A stretch of 62,653 nucleotides of DNA from an uncultured Bryobacterales bacterium (GCA_937959285.1 CALGAR010000122.1:1-62653); one strand, 5' to 3'. Numbered from the stretch's first letter, positions 17,730-26,879 are shown. Made by a program: numbers and translations. The notes: generated from the sequence alone by a model not told the origin.

Positions 17730-18232
17730 AATGGCTCGTCGCGACGCCGCAGGGCATCGAGCAGCCGGCGGCCCGAATAGAAAACAGTTCCGACGAAGAA
17801 GCAGAGGCTGAGCCAGATGACGAGGGTCCTCTTCTCCGGCTCAAGGTAACGCACTTCCACTGGAGCGGGGTTGTTAAAGGCAAGCCAGACGGCCAGTTGA
17901 ACGTCCGCATCGTCACGCCCTTCCATCCGGTTGTCGAGAATGAGCTCGTACTCGCCTGTAGAGGGGACCCGGACGGCCAGATTTCCCTTGTCGACATACG
18001 CCGTCGCGGCAACCACTTCCGCCTTCCCCGATCCGTCCTCGGCCCTCCGCTGCAGCGCGGCGCGCACGCCGCTACGTCCCTCGATGACACGGAACGAGCA
18101 ATAAACGGTCCCCGGCTTCTGCTTGAGGTGGATAGGCAGGCTCCGAGCCTGGAGCTTCGGTATCGTCACCTCGCCCTCGAGCAGGGTGACGCGCCCCATG
18201 CCGGAAATCAGTAGAAGCAGAGCCAGAATCAT
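17726..18232 (-). CDS. Secreted single-pass membrane protein, unknown function
   Basis: The 168-residue protein has a signal peptide (about 1-13), a beta-rich extracytoplasmic part and one transmembrane helix near residues 136-155 followed by a basic tail (RRLLDALRRRD). The middle (GEYELILDNRMEGRDDADVQLAVWLAF) resembles ligand-free beta-sandwich domains, but I recognise no family. Its ATG overlaps the amidohydrolase stop by four bases (ATGA), so the pair is probably one operon. The C-terminal stop is nested in a CTAG shared with the opposing peptidase gene. Confidence 0.7.
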   Translation of the reverse strand: MILALLLLISGMGRVTLLEGEVTIPKLQARSLPIHLKQKPGTVYCSFRVIEGRSGVRAALQRRAEDGSGKAEVVAATAYVDKGNLAVRVPSTGEYELILDNRMEGRDDADVQLAVWLAFNNPAPVEVRYLEPEKRTLVIWLSLCFFVGTVFYSGRRLLDALRRRDEPF

Positions 18233-19857
18233 TCCTGATAGACGATTTTGCCACTGAGCACGGTCATGACGACCCGGGCTTTGAGAATGCGCGAATGAGG
18301 AACCGTCATGATGTCATCGGACAACAGAATGAAATCAGCCAGCTTCCCAGGACTCAGCGAACCCTTCAGATGCTCCTCGAACGCGGCATAGGCGCCGCCG
18401 GTGGTCCAGCTTGCGAGCGCTTCCTCTGGCGTCAGCTTGTGCTCAGGCATCCATCCGCCCTTGGGTCTGCCCTCGTGGTCCTGTCGTGCGACTGCAGCAT
18501 AGAAACCCCAAAGCGGGTTCGGGTTCTCAACCGGAAAATCGGAGCCATTCGCCACTGGCACTCCGATCTTAAGGAATCGCCTGGTCGCGTAGGCGCCCTG
18601 CAAGCGATCGGGCCCGAGCCGTAATTGGGCCCACCGCATGTCGCTTGTGGCGTGGGTGGATTGAATCGAAGCGATAACAGAGTTCGCCGCAAACAGCACA
18701 AAGTCCGGCGGCGAGACGACCTGCGCGTGCTCGATGCGGAAACGCTTATCGTTCTTTCCGCCAAGGACAGCCGCATAGGCATCGAGGGTAACGCGATTGG
18801 CCCTGTCGCCGATGGCATGCGTATTCACCTGAAAGCCGGCCTTCACTGCAGCCCTGGCCACACGCTCAATGTCTTCTCTCTGGAGGATCAGCAGTCCGCT
18901 ATTCGTCTTCTCATCCGAATAGGGCATCCAAAGAGCGGCGCCTCTCGATCCGAGGGCCCCGTCGGCGACAAGCTTGATGCTTCGGACAACGAGTTTGTCG
19001 CCGATCTCCGGACCGCGTGCCAGATACTGCCTCCACAACGGCCCTTCACCGCCGATCATCGCGTAGATGCGCACTGGCAGCCGGTCCTGAGCAATCAGGG
19101 TACGATACGCAGCGAGCTCCTGCTCCCCGATACCAGCATCGTGAACAGAGGTCAGACCGAGCCGCGCACACTCCCGAGCAGCGAGCTCAATTCTGCGGCA
19201 GATTACGTCGAACGAGGGCTCTGGAATCTTGCTCGATACCAGACCCTGCGCGCGGTCAATCAGGATACCCGTTGGCTCGCCGCTACTAGTCCGGATGATC
19301 TTTCCGCCAGGAGGATCCTGAGTCTCCTTTGTCAGACCTGCAATCTCCATCGCCTTGCGGTTCACCCACGCAGCGTGCCCGTCGATGCGGCTGAGATAAA
19401 CCGGATGGTCGGGAGCGGCTTCGGTCAGTATTTCCGAGGTTGGAAACTGGCCGCCCCAGTTCGTCTGATCCCAGGCCCGCCCTGTAATCCATTCGCCCCG
19501 CGGACGGCTCGCGGCAGCTTTGCGCACGACGTCCGCAATCTCGGCAGGAGACTTCGCGTGCCGCAGGTCAAACGTCTCCAACTGAGTCCCGAGCCCCAGC
19601 ATATGGGCGTGGGAATCAATGAAGCCGGGCAGGAGGGTTGCGCCCTTGGCGTCAATACGGCGTGTCTGCGGTCCAATATACCGGGCGACATCATTGCCCA
19701 CTGCAATCAGCTTTCCGTTTCTAACAGCCAGGGCCCGCGCTCGGGGATTGGCCGGATCCGCCGTATAGACCCGAGCGTTTTCAACCACCAGATCTGCCAT
19801 TTGCGCCATGGCGTGCGAGACCATGCACACGCCTAACATGGCTAAAATGAAGATCAT
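18229..19857 (-). CDS. Secreted amidohydrolase (YtcJ-like, amidohydrolase family 3)
   Basis: The 542-residue protein has a signal peptide (about 1-19) and an amidohydrolase fold. Metal-site motifs include DSHAH (His83, His85), an RIDGHAAW segment, HDAGIG, NTHAIGDRAN, RIEHAQV and GSDFPVE, matching YtcJ-like exoenzyme-type amidohydrolases. The first ATG that gives a signal peptide (19857) is chosen; a GGAGG sequence lies about 20 bases upstream, too far to be ideal, so a near-cognate start a few codons earlier is possible. It is divergent from the DoxX-like gene with almost no space between the start codons. The substrate is unknown. Confidence 0.87.
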   Translation of the reverse strand: MIFILAMLGVCMVSHAMAQMADLVVENARVYTADPANPRARALAVRNGKLIAVGNDVARYIGPQTRRIDAKGATLLPGFIDSHAHMLGLGTQLETFDLRHAKSPAEIADVVRKAAASRPRGEWITGRAWDQTNWGGQFPTSEILTEAAPDHPVYLSRIDGHAAWVNRKAMEIAGLTKETQDPPGGKIIRTSSGEPTGILIDRAQGLVSSKIPEPSFDVICRRIELAARECARLGLTSVHDAGIGEQELAAYRTLIAQDRLPVRIYAMIGGEGPLWRQYLARGPEIGDKLVVRSIKLVADGALGSRGAALWMPYSDEKTNSGLLILQREDIERVARAAVKAGFQVNTHAIGDRANRVTLDAYAAVLGGKNDKRFRIEHAQVVSPPDFVLFAANSVIASIQSTHATSDMRWAQLRLGPDRLQGAYATRRFLKIGVPVANGSDFPVENPNPLWGFYAAVARQDHEGRPKGGWMPEHKLTPEEALASWTTGGAYAAFEEHLKGSLSPGKLADFILLSDDIMTVPHSRILKARVVMTVLSGKIVYQE

Positions 19858-19867
19858 GGACCACAGT

Positions 19868-20794
19868 ATGGCACATCCTCCCTCTGTGCCTGCCGCTTCC
19901 GCATCCCAAGTTTTTGGGGTGCGTGCCTGGAAGACGCTCCTTTCCACGGTTTGCGCAGTTCTGCTCGGCCTGCTGTTCCTGGTCGCCGGGGTTTGGAAGA
20001 TTACGGATCCGCTATCCGCAGCCACACGGATGACGCAGGCTCTGCTGCCGGCGTCCTTGAGCCACCCCATCGCTATTGCCGCTGGCATTGCGGAAACCTT
20101 CGCCGGCGTGTTGCTGTTCGTGCCACGATTCCGCCGCTGGGGCGCGTACTTGAGCGGCTTGATGCTCATCGCTTTTCTCGTCTACTTTGCCGTGAACTAC
20201 GGCGCGCTGCGGGGGGCGGATTGCTCCTGCTTCCCTTGGCTGAAGCGCGTAGTGGGTCCAGGGTTCTTCATCAGCGATGGCATCATGCTCCTGATGGCGA
20301 TAGCCGCCGGCTGGTGGGCAAGGCCATCATGGGGAACGCGGAGCGCGGCCGTCATTCTCGGAGCAGTCTCCGTATTCGCGCTCGCCTCCTACGGCGTCGC
20401 TGTTGCAGGGCAAACAGGCCTCAAAGCGCCCGACAGCATTACCGTTGACGGAAAGCCTTACTCCCTGCAGCAGGGACGCATCGTTCTGTACTTCTTCGAC
20501 CCGGAATGCTCGCATTGCTGGAGAGCCGCTCAGAAGATGGGAACTCTCCAGTGGAACGACGTAAAGATCGTCGCAATCCCCGTCGTGAATCCACAGTATG
20601 CGCAACAGTTTCTGGCTGAGACGGGATTGAAAGCAGCTATTTCGACAGACGTAGCCACGCTGCGAGAGACATTCCGTTTCGTAGATGCCCCGTATGCCGT
20701 CGCCCTCGAGCACGGCCGCCAGAAGGCAGCGCTGCCTGCGTTCGACGATCACGAACCCTGGAACACGCTCCGGTCAATGGGCTACATCGAATAG
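19868..20794 (+). CDS. DoxX/MauE-like membrane protein fused to a CxxC redox domain
   Basis: The 308-residue protein has several hydrophobic segments in about residues 25-180, in the DoxX/MauE style: LLFLVAGVWKITDP at the start, then GIAETFAGVLLF. The C-terminal domain (about 190-308) has a thioredoxin-like FDPECSHCW motif (Cys214, Cys217). A further Cys119-x-Cys121 pair lies in the loop before helix four. The arrangement suggests membrane-linked disulfide or electron transfer, like MauE or VKOR-type systems, which is inference. The exact start is uncertain: ATGs at 19847, 19856 and 19868 are all possible and none has a good ribosome binding site. Confidence 0.78.
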   Translation: MAHPPSVPAASASQVFGVRAWKTLLSTVCAVLLGLLFLVAGVWKITDPLSAATRMTQALLPASLSHPIAIAAGIAETFAGVLLFVPRFRRWGAYLSGLMLIAFLVYFAVNYGALRGADCSCFPWLKRVVGPGFFISDGIMLLMAIAAGWWARPSWGTRSAAVILGAVSVFALASYGVAVAGQTGLKAPDSITVDGKPYSLQQGRIVLYFFDPECSHCWRAAQKMGTLQWNDVKIVAIPVVNPQYAQQFLAETGLKAAISTDVATLRETFRFVDAPYAVALEHGRQKAALPAFDDHEPWNTLRSMGYIE

Positions 20795-20826
20795 CCCCGG
20801 CGTGTCGGAAGTGGGGAAAACAAAAA

Positions 20827-20864
20827 AGCCCGCGCGGGATCTACCGCAGCGGGCTCTCGTTTTT
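20827..20864. terminator. Bidirectional rho-independent terminator
   Basis: AGCCCGC and GCGGGCT pair across a 15-base loop. An A-run precedes the stem and a T-run follows it, so it can terminate both the DoxX-like gene (+) and the M48 protease gene (-), which converge here. Confidence 0.8.
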
Positions 20865-20898
20865 GGCTTGTCTGCCTGCTGAAAGGTCTTCTTGGGGG

Positions 20899-21906
20899 TT
20901 AGTTCCTGCGCTTCAGCACGGGACGCTCGTCTTCATCCCCTTTCTTCTGCTCGCCCTTTTCATCTTCAATCGGGCTGGTGCTGCCACCCGGTGAGCGACG
21001 CAGCCTCGGCCGGTTCGCCTCCTTGGGATCGTTCACCCTCCGGCGGCTCTGCAAAGCCGCGAGGCGAGCCTTTACCTCGTTGAACTCGGACGTGGTAACG
21101 ACGTACTCGGGCCGGGCTTCCAGCATCTCTGCAATGTTCTTCTGCGCATTCTTGATTCGATCGTCCGTCAGAGGATGCGTACGGAAAACCTTCGACAACG
21201 TTCCGGGCTTCTTCTTCTCAAGCGACTGCAGCTTCTCGAAGAAGTCCACAAAACCGTTCGGATCATAGCCGGCCTTATACATGTACTGAAGGCCGAGCAT
21301 GTCCGCCTCCGCTTCAAAGCCGCGGGAGAAGGTCAGGAACGTTACTGGAATGGCGACACTGGCCGCCTGGCGGATGCCATAACCCGTCCAGCCGCCCATG
21401 AAAATCAGCGGAATCGTGGCAAGGTTCATCACCTGACCGCGCGTTGCCTGGCGCGTCCCGTGGCGGGCAGCAATGTGGGCAATCTCATGAGCCATCACGC
21501 CGGCGAGTTCCGATTCATTCTCGGCCAGGTGAATCAATCCTGTATTGACAAAGAAGAATCCGCCGGGGAGCGCCATCGCGTTTGGCTCTTCCGTGTCGAT
21601 GACCTTGATTGTCACGGGCACCTTCGTATCCGAATTCCGGACAAGGTTCTGCCCAACCCGGTTCACGTACTCCGCGACCACCGGATCGTCGACAATCTTC
21701 GCTTGCCGTTCGATCTCCTGAGCCAGGCTTTTACCGAGCGCAATTTCTTTCTCCAGGGAGTAGAAATTTACGCCTTTGCCGACATCCCGATTGCCGATCT
21801 CGTCTGGATCTTTTTTCTTGTCTTTAGCGAAGGTACCGGCCGGCACCATCAGCAAGACCGCCAGGGAGACCGCAATCCATCGAGGAAATGTGTCGCGGCG
21901 CTTCAT
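20899..21906 (-). CDS. M48 family zinc metalloprotease, exported
   Basis: The 335-residue protein has a signal peptide (about 10-27) and an M48 peptidase domain with HEIAH at 140-144 and the third zinc ligand Glu200 in FEAEAD. This layout without membrane helices resembles BepA/YfgC and LoiP-type periplasmic proteases that work on outer-membrane proteins. The C-terminal 60 residues are highly charged and probably disordered (KKGDEDERPVLKRRN). AAGGAG precedes the ATG. It is transcribed alone. Confidence 0.92.
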   Translation of the reverse strand: MKRRDTFPRWIAVSLAVLLMVPAGTFAKDKKKDPDEIGNRDVGKGVNFYSLEKEIALGKSLAQEIERQAKIVDDPVVAEYVNRVGQNLVRNSDTKVPVTIKVIDTEEPNAMALPGGFFFVNTGLIHLAENESELAGVMAHEIAHIAARHGTRQATRGQVMNLATIPLIFMGGWTGYGIRQAASVAIPVTFLTFSRGFEAEADMLGLQYMYKAGYDPNGFVDFFEKLQSLEKKKPGTLSKVFRTHPLTDDRIKNAQKNIAEMLEARPEYVVTTSEFNEVKARLAALQSRRRVNDPKEANRPRLRRSPGGSTSPIEDEKGEQKKGDEDERPVLKRRN

Positions 21907-21989
21907 GATAACTCCTTGCCTCAGCGTCCTTAACTACAGTATAGACGCGGTCCGCCGGGACGGACAGCGGATTCTACCGTTATTAACGT

Positions 21990-23159
21990 ATGCTCGATGA
22001 TATGGGTTACGACAACGTCGGGCAGGCCGGCGAGGCTGGCGTCGAAGGGGCACTTTGCAGCTGTTGGCGGGATCAGTTCCCCGTTACTAAGAACCTGATT
22101 TATCTGAACCATGCCGCCGTTTCGCCCCTTTCGAAGCCTTGCGCGGACGCAATGCGCGCGTTCACGGATGATGCGGAACGCTACGGTTCCCTCCATTACG
22201 ACGAATGGATGGCGGCCTACGAAGGATTGCGCACCGCGACGGCAAGGCTGATCAACGCCCACCGGGACGAGATCGCGATCGTTAAGAATACATCTGAGGG
22301 AATTGCGACCGTCGCTTTGGGCATCCGATGGAAGCCCGGCGACCGGGTGGTGGCGTTCCATGAGGAGTTCCCGGCGAATTTCTACCCCTGGAAACGATTG
22401 GAAGCACAAGGGGTTCACGTCGAATGGCTTTCCTTTAACGCTTCCCTTGATCAAATCGATGCTGCATGCCGGGGCGCGCGCCTCCTCGCAATCAGCTTCG
22501 TCCAATATTTATCCGGCTTCCGGGCAGATCTTGACGCAATCGGCGAGATCTGCCGCAGGCACGACACGTTCTTCTTTGTAGACGCCATTCAAGGCCTGGG
22601 AGCGTTCCCCCTGGACGTACGCCGTTCCGGAATTCACGCACTCGCTGCCGATGGCCACAAGTGGCTGACCGGCCCGGAGGGATGCGGCATCCTCTACGTT
22701 CAGAAAGACCGGCAGGACGAGATCGAGCCCGTCGAGTTTGGCTGGACGAATGTTGCGGGCTACGCCGACTATGCCAACCGGGACATGACGTTGCGCCCGG
22801 ATGCCGGACGTTATGAGCCTGGCACGCTCAACACAATCGGAATTTTCGGACTGCGCGCTGCCATAGATTTCCTCCTGTCGGTCGGAATCGAGCGGATCGC
22901 GCCGCAGGTCCAGGCGCTCGGCGATCAGATCGCAGAGGGCGCGCGGCGCAAAGGATACGAGGTCCTCGGTGAGCGAACTCCTGAAAACGGAGCCGGTATC
23001 GTCTGCATCCGCAAGCCGGATGTTGATGCCCGCGCGATCGTCCGCCACCTGAGGGACAACCGGATCGTCACAGCTCCCAGGCAAGGATGGGTCCGCATGT
23101 CCCCGCACTTCTACATCAGTTCAGAAGACATAGACCGCGTCCTTACCGTCCTCCCCTAA
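21990..23159 (+). CDS. Class V aminotransferase-fold PLP enzyme
   Basis: This 389-residue protein of the aminotransferase class V fold shows IYLNHAAVSPLS near the N-terminus, NTSEGIATVA, VDAIQGLGAFPLDV (Asp198) and the PLP lysine Lys224 in DGHKWL. It is related to cysteine desulfurases, isopenicillin-N-epimerase-like enzymes and kynureninases. The active-site loop of a true NifS/SufS desulfurase is not evident, so I would not call it one. There is no good ribosome binding site; the ATG at 22002 is an alternative start. The gene leads a rightward run of four genes. Confidence 0.82.
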   Translation: MLDDMGYDNVGQAGEAGVEGALCSCWRDQFPVTKNLIYLNHAAVSPLSKPCADAMRAFTDDAERYGSLHYDEWMAAYEGLRTATARLINAHRDEIAIVKNTSEGIATVALGIRWKPGDRVVAFHEEFPANFYPWKRLEAQGVHVEWLSFNASLDQIDAACRGARLLAISFVQYLSGFRADLDAIGEICRRHDTFFFVDAIQGLGAFPLDVRRSGIHALAADGHKWLTGPEGCGILYVQKDRQDEIEPVEFGWTNVAGYADYANRDMTLRPDAGRYEPGTLNTIGIFGLRAAIDFLLSVGIERIAPQVQALGDQIAEGARRKGYEVLGERTPENGAGIVCIRKPDVDARAIVRHLRDNRIVTAPRQGWVRMSPHFYISSEDIDRVLTVLP

Positions 23160-23199
23160 AACCCGAAAACGATGGGTATACAATCTGGCGGGAGGAACC

Positions 23200-24789
23200 A
23201 TGTTCGTACCCCTGACACCAATCCGCTTTCTCCATCGCGCCATGGACCTGTTCGGTCACAAGGTAGGGGTGGTGTGCGGAGACAAGGAATTCCGGTATGC
23301 GGAGTTCGGCGATCGCTGTAGCTGCCTCGCAAGCGCTTTGCGATCGCATGGAATTGAAGAAGCCGACCGCGTCGCCTACCTGAGTTTCAATACTCATAAG
23401 CTGTTGGAAGGCTACTACGGCGTCGTGCAAGCAAAGGCCATCGTGATGCCGATGAACGTGCGGCTTGCGCCGCAGGAGATCGCCGGAATCATCGGACACT
23501 CCGGAGCCAGGATGCTGCTCTACGAAAAGGAGTTCGAACCGCTGATTCCGAAGCTCAAGGCGTCGTGCCCGGAAGTGAAACGCTACGTCAGCCTCTCGGA
23601 CGAGAAGGGCGAGGCCGATCTCACCTACGAAGAACTGCTGTGTGACGGAAAACCCGAGCAAGCCGACATCATGAGCTTCGACGAGAATTCTGTCGCGGAA
23701 CTCTTCTATACCAGCGGAAGCACCGGCGTGCCCAAAGGAGTTACTCTTACTCACCGGACCCTCTACCTTCACGGGCTCTCCGTCGCAATGCTCATTACCG
23801 AACCTGAGACCGCTGTGAACCTCCACACGATTCCGCTCTTCCACGCCAACGGCTGGGGATACCCGCAAGCGTCGACGCTGCTCGGAGTGAAACAGGTAAT
23901 GGTTCGGCGATTTGATCCGGTCGGAGTCCTGCAGTTGATTCAGCAGCACCGAGCTACGGATATGAGCGTCGTGCCTACGATGGCGAACGCGCTTGTCAAT
24001 GTTCCGAACGTGCAGGACTTTGACCTCTCCAGCCTGCGCAACGTCATGATTGGGGGCGCGGCGTCCTCCCCGGAATTGATCCAACGCGTGGAGCAAGCGC
24101 TGGGCTGCCGCTGCGTCGCGGGGTACGGGCTTACCGAAACAGCGCCCGTGGTCACCTGTTCGCTTCCCAAATCAACGATCACGTACGCAGACGAAGCGGA
24201 CCGTTACCGGCGCCAGGCAATGGCAGGATGGCCTGTCGTCGGTGTCGAGGTCCGTGTCGTCGACTCTGAGATGCGCGATGTCCCGCGAGACATGGAGACC
24301 ATTGGCGAAATCGTAGTTCGGGGCGATCATGTAATGGAAGGCTATTACAACGATCCGGAAGGCACGGCAGCTGCGATGCACGGGGGCTGGTTGCATACCG
24401 GAGATATGGCCGCATGGGACGGCGAGGGCTACATCCACATCGTCGACCGGAAGAAGGAAATCATTATCAGCGGCGGTGAGAATATCTCCTCCATCGAAGT
24501 GGAAAAGGCCATTTCCGCTCACCCCGAAGTCTACGAATGGGCTGTTGTGGCGGCCCCCGACGAAAAGTGGGGAGAGGTGCCAGCGGCAATTGTGGTGCGC
24601 AAGCCGGGTTCGACGTTAACGGCGGACGAGTTGCTTGACTTCCTCAAGGACCGGATTGCCAGGTTCAAGCTCCCGAAGATCGTGGAGTTCTCCGAAGAGC
24701 AACTGCCGAAGACCGGGACCGGCAAAATTCGAAAGCTGATACTGAAGGAGAAATTCTGGGCAGGCAAAACAAGGCGGGTTCAGGGCTGA
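23200..24789 (+). CDS. Fatty acyl-CoA ligase, AMP-dependent
   Basis: The 529-residue protein belongs to the ANL superfamily and activates a carboxylic acid through an acyl-adenylate to acyl-CoA. The phosphate-binding loop YTSGSTGVPKG lies near residue 170, GYGLTET near 310, the hinge HTGDMAAWDGEGYIHIVDRKK near 400 and the C-terminal catalytic lysine motif PKTGTGKIRK near 510. GGGAGG precedes the ATG at a good distance and a TATACAAT-like -10 lies just before that. The chain length of the substrate is not deducible. It could serve the acyl-CoA dehydrogenase encoded at 31159-32301, but that is only a pathway guess. Confidence 0.92.
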   Translation: MFVPLTPIRFLHRAMDLFGHKVGVVCGDKEFRYAEFGDRCSCLASALRSHGIEEADRVAYLSFNTHKLLEGYYGVVQAKAIVMPMNVRLAPQEIAGIIGHSGARMLLYEKEFEPLIPKLKASCPEVKRYVSLSDEKGEADLTYEELLCDGKPEQADIMSFDENSVAELFYTSGSTGVPKGVTLTHRTLYLHGLSVAMLITEPETAVNLHTIPLFHANGWGYPQASTLLGVKQVMVRRFDPVGVLQLIQQHRATDMSVVPTMANALVNVPNVQDFDLSSLRNVMIGGAASSPELIQRVEQALGCRCVAGYGLTETAPVVTCSLPKSTITYADEADRYRRQAMAGWPVVGVEVRVVDSEMRDVPRDMETIGEIVVRGDHVMEGYYNDPEGTAAAMHGGWLHTGDMAAWDGEGYIHIVDRKKEIIISGGENISSIEVEKAISAHPEVYEWAVVAAPDEKWGEVPAAIVVRKPGSTLTADELLDFLKDRIARFKLPKIVEFSEEQLPKTGTGKIRKLILKEKFWAGKTRRVQG

Positions 24790-24800
24790 TCTATTCTCTT

Positions 24801-25589
24801 ATGGTTCCCTGCTCCGAGGAGAGCAAGGACCTGGTTTCTTTGAAGCTGTGGGAGCGCGGCGCGACAGGAATCGTCGAGCACGACGCACCCGGCGGAGGCT
24901 TCCGGCTGCAAGCGTTCTTCGAGACGCCAGACGAATCGCTTGCCGCTGAGTTCGACGGAGAGTGGGTCACTCAGGAAGAGTTCGATTGGGTAGAGGCTGC
25001 GAGAGACTCCCTTCGGCCGATGCTGGTGGGCGAGCGCCTCTTCATCGTCCCGGACTGGCGTGACGATCCAACGCCGGCGGGACGAATCCGGATTGAGGCG
25101 CACCTTGGGCGGGCCTACGGCACGGGCGCGGGCGAAGCCACGCGTCTCGCACTCATCGCTGTGGAACGATACCTCCGGCCCGGCGACGTTGTTCTCGACA
25201 TAGGCACCGGTACCGGCATTCTCAGTGTTGCCGCCGTACGCCTTGACGCCGGCGTGGTCATTGCATGCGACGTAGACCCGGAAGCCGTCGAGGTGGCAGC
25301 GGAGAATCTGAAGCGGGACGAAGTTGCGGTCGGACTTTTCACCGGTTCCGCAGACGCGATTCGCTCCGGCGCCGCGCAATTCCTGGTCGCCAACATCAGC
25401 GCCGCTACGATCATTTTTCTGAGCGGCGAGTTTGCGCGCGTGCTCCAGTCCGGCGGCCGGGTAGCTGTGGCGGGCTTCATCGAGCGTGACAACGAACGAA
25501 TCCGGAACGCGATGACCGCAGCGGGCTTTGAGGAGATCGGCAGCCACAGCGAGGGTGAGTGGTGGTGTCTGGTCTTCCGGCGCGTTTGA
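24801..25589 (+). CDS. prmA: Ribosomal protein L11 methyltransferase-like (PrmA)
   Basis: This 262-residue S-adenosylmethionine methyltransferase has motif I VLDIGTGTGILS, acidic post-motif Asp in CDVDPEAVEVA and motif IV VANISAATI (the PrmA NPxx-type position is NIS here). The segment AYGTGAGEATRLAL corresponds to the PrmA signature with GTGxHPTT replaced by GTGAGEAT. The N-terminal 80 residues fit the small substrate-recognition domain. It starts 11 bases after the ligase with no clear ribosome binding site. Assignment to L11 is by resemblance; a related small-protein methyltransferase is possible. Confidence 0.78.
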   Translation: MVPCSEESKDLVSLKLWERGATGIVEHDAPGGGFRLQAFFETPDESLAAEFDGEWVTQEEFDWVEAARDSLRPMLVGERLFIVPDWRDDPTPAGRIRIEAHLGRAYGTGAGEATRLALIAVERYLRPGDVVLDIGTGTGILSVAAVRLDAGVVIACDVDPEAVEVAAENLKRDEVAVGLFTGSADAIRSGAAQFLVANISAATIIFLSGEFARVLQSGGRVAVAGFIERDNERIRNAMTAAGFEEIGSHSEGEWWCLVFRRV

Positions 25590-25595
25590 TAAAAT
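25590..25595 (+). promoter_or_regulatory. Candidate -10 box between prmA and the enolase-superfamily gene
   Basis: TAAAAT directly follows the prmA stop and lies six bases before the next ATG, with no ribosome binding site in between. It would allow a leaderless transcript. Translational coupling over the 12-base gap is the alternative. Confidence 0.3.
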
Positions 25596-25601
25596 CCCGG
25601 C

Positions 25602-26879
25602 ATGCGCAGACGATCGTTCTTCGGTCTCCCGGCGGCCGCTCTGCCCGTTTCGCTGCAAGCCTATCAGGACACCGCTCGCCGAAACGGCAAGCTGAAGATC
25701 ACATCCCTCGAAATCGTGCGTCTCGAAGGGCGGAGGCGGACAACGACGGGCATCAACCGCCAGCACCAGGTGCAGCCACTGCATATCTATGAGGAGCACC
25801 GCCCCAAGCCATACCGCGATGGGCAGCCTGTCGAGACCGCTGTCAATATCTCTTCGTTCTATTTGAAGATCAAGACCGACGCAGGGCTCGAAGGCATCTA
25901 CGGCCCGATCGATAAGGAAGCAGCGATCGTCGTCGACCAGCAATTGAAGACGTTTCTGGTAGGCAAGGATCCGCTCGCCGGCGAGACCCTATGGGACCAG
26001 ATGCACCGCCTCAACCGGCACTCCCGCCGCGGCCATTTCATGATGGCTATCAGCGCGGTCGACAATGCGCTGTGGGATCTGCGGGGACGCTACTTCAACG
26101 TGCCCGTCTACCGTCTGCTCGGAGGGCCCACCCGTTCCGCTGTCGATGCTTATGGGAGCTGCCTGGGATACTCGGTGGAGCCGGAGGCCGTACGGTCCCG
26201 GTCCGCTGCTCTGAAGAAGGAAGGCTACCGCCATCAAAAATGGTTTCTGGCCTACGGGCCCGGCGACGGCGCCGAGGGGTTGGCGAAGAACGTCGCACTA
26301 GTAAGGAATCTTCGGGAAACCGTGGGCGATGACGTCGACATCATGTTTGACGCCTTCCTCGGCTGGAGCCTCGACTACGCAATCTCCTGGGCGAAACAGG
26401 TCGAGCAATACCGGCCTCGTTGGATCGAAGAAGCGTTTCATGTGGAGAAGATCGAGAGCTTCGTCCAGCTTCGCCGCGCAACCTCCATTCCGGTCGCTAC
26501 AGGCGAGCACTTCTACGGACGCTGGGAGGCTCACGATTTTCTGCGAGCGGGTGCAATTAGCGTCGTCCAGGCGGATCCGGAATGGTGCGGGGGAGTGAGC
26601 GAGCTGGTGAAGATCTGCACCCTATCCTCGCTGTTCGATGCACAGGTGGTTCCGCACGGCCATAGCGTCCATGCGGCTCTGCACGTCGTTGCGAGCCAGT
26701 CTCCGATGACTTGCCCGCTCGTCGAGTACCTGATTCTGAAGATGGCCTCGTACTACTACTTTGAGAAGGAACAGCCGACTGTCACGAACGGTAAGATCGC
26801 TTTGCCCGAGAAGCCAGGCTTCGGCATTGAGTTCGACAAGGCAAAAGTGGAGAGGGAGACGCCCGTCAGTTGGAGTTGA
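25602..26879 (+). CDS. Exported enolase-superfamily sugar acid dehydratase, rhamnonate-dehydratase-like
   Basis: This 425-residue protein belongs to the mandelate racemase/muconate lactonising group of the enolase superfamily. Metal ligands are Asp250 (MFDAF), Glu276 (WIEEAF) and Glu302 (TGEHF); Lys213 (HQKW) and His352 (PHGHS) are candidate acid/base residues. ADPEWCGG and the C-terminal KPGFG motif match L-rhamnonate dehydratase best. Unusually for this cytosolic family it begins with a twin-arginine signal (MRRRSFFGLPAAAL), suggesting export. It converges on the DUF1080 gene. The sugar acid is unknown. Confidence 0.85.
   Translation: MRRRSFFGLPAAALPVSLQAYQDTARRNGKLKITSLEIVRLEGRRRTTTGINRQHQVQPLHIYEEHRPKPYRDGQPVETAVNISSFYLKIKTDAGLEGIYGPIDKEAAIVVDQQLKTFLVGKDPLAGETLWDQMHRLNRHSRRGHFMMAISAVDNALWDLRGRYFNVPVYRLLGGPTRSAVDAYGSCLGYSVEPEAVRSRSAALKKEGYRHQKWFLAYGPGDGAEGLAKNVALVRNLRETVGDDVDIMFDAFLGWSLDYAISWAKQVEQYRPRWIEEAFHVEKIESFVQLRRATSIPVATGEHFYGRWEAHDFLRAGAISVVQADPEWCGGVSELVKICTLSSLFDAQVVPHGHSVHAALHVVASQSPMTCPLVEYLILKMASYYYFEKEQPTVTNGKIALPEKPGFGIEFDKAKVERETPVSWS

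Noticed and set aside
19858..20169. N-terminal extension of the amidohydrolase to 20169
   Set aside because: It would hide the signal peptide inside the protein and overlap most of the DoxX-like membrane helices on the other strand.
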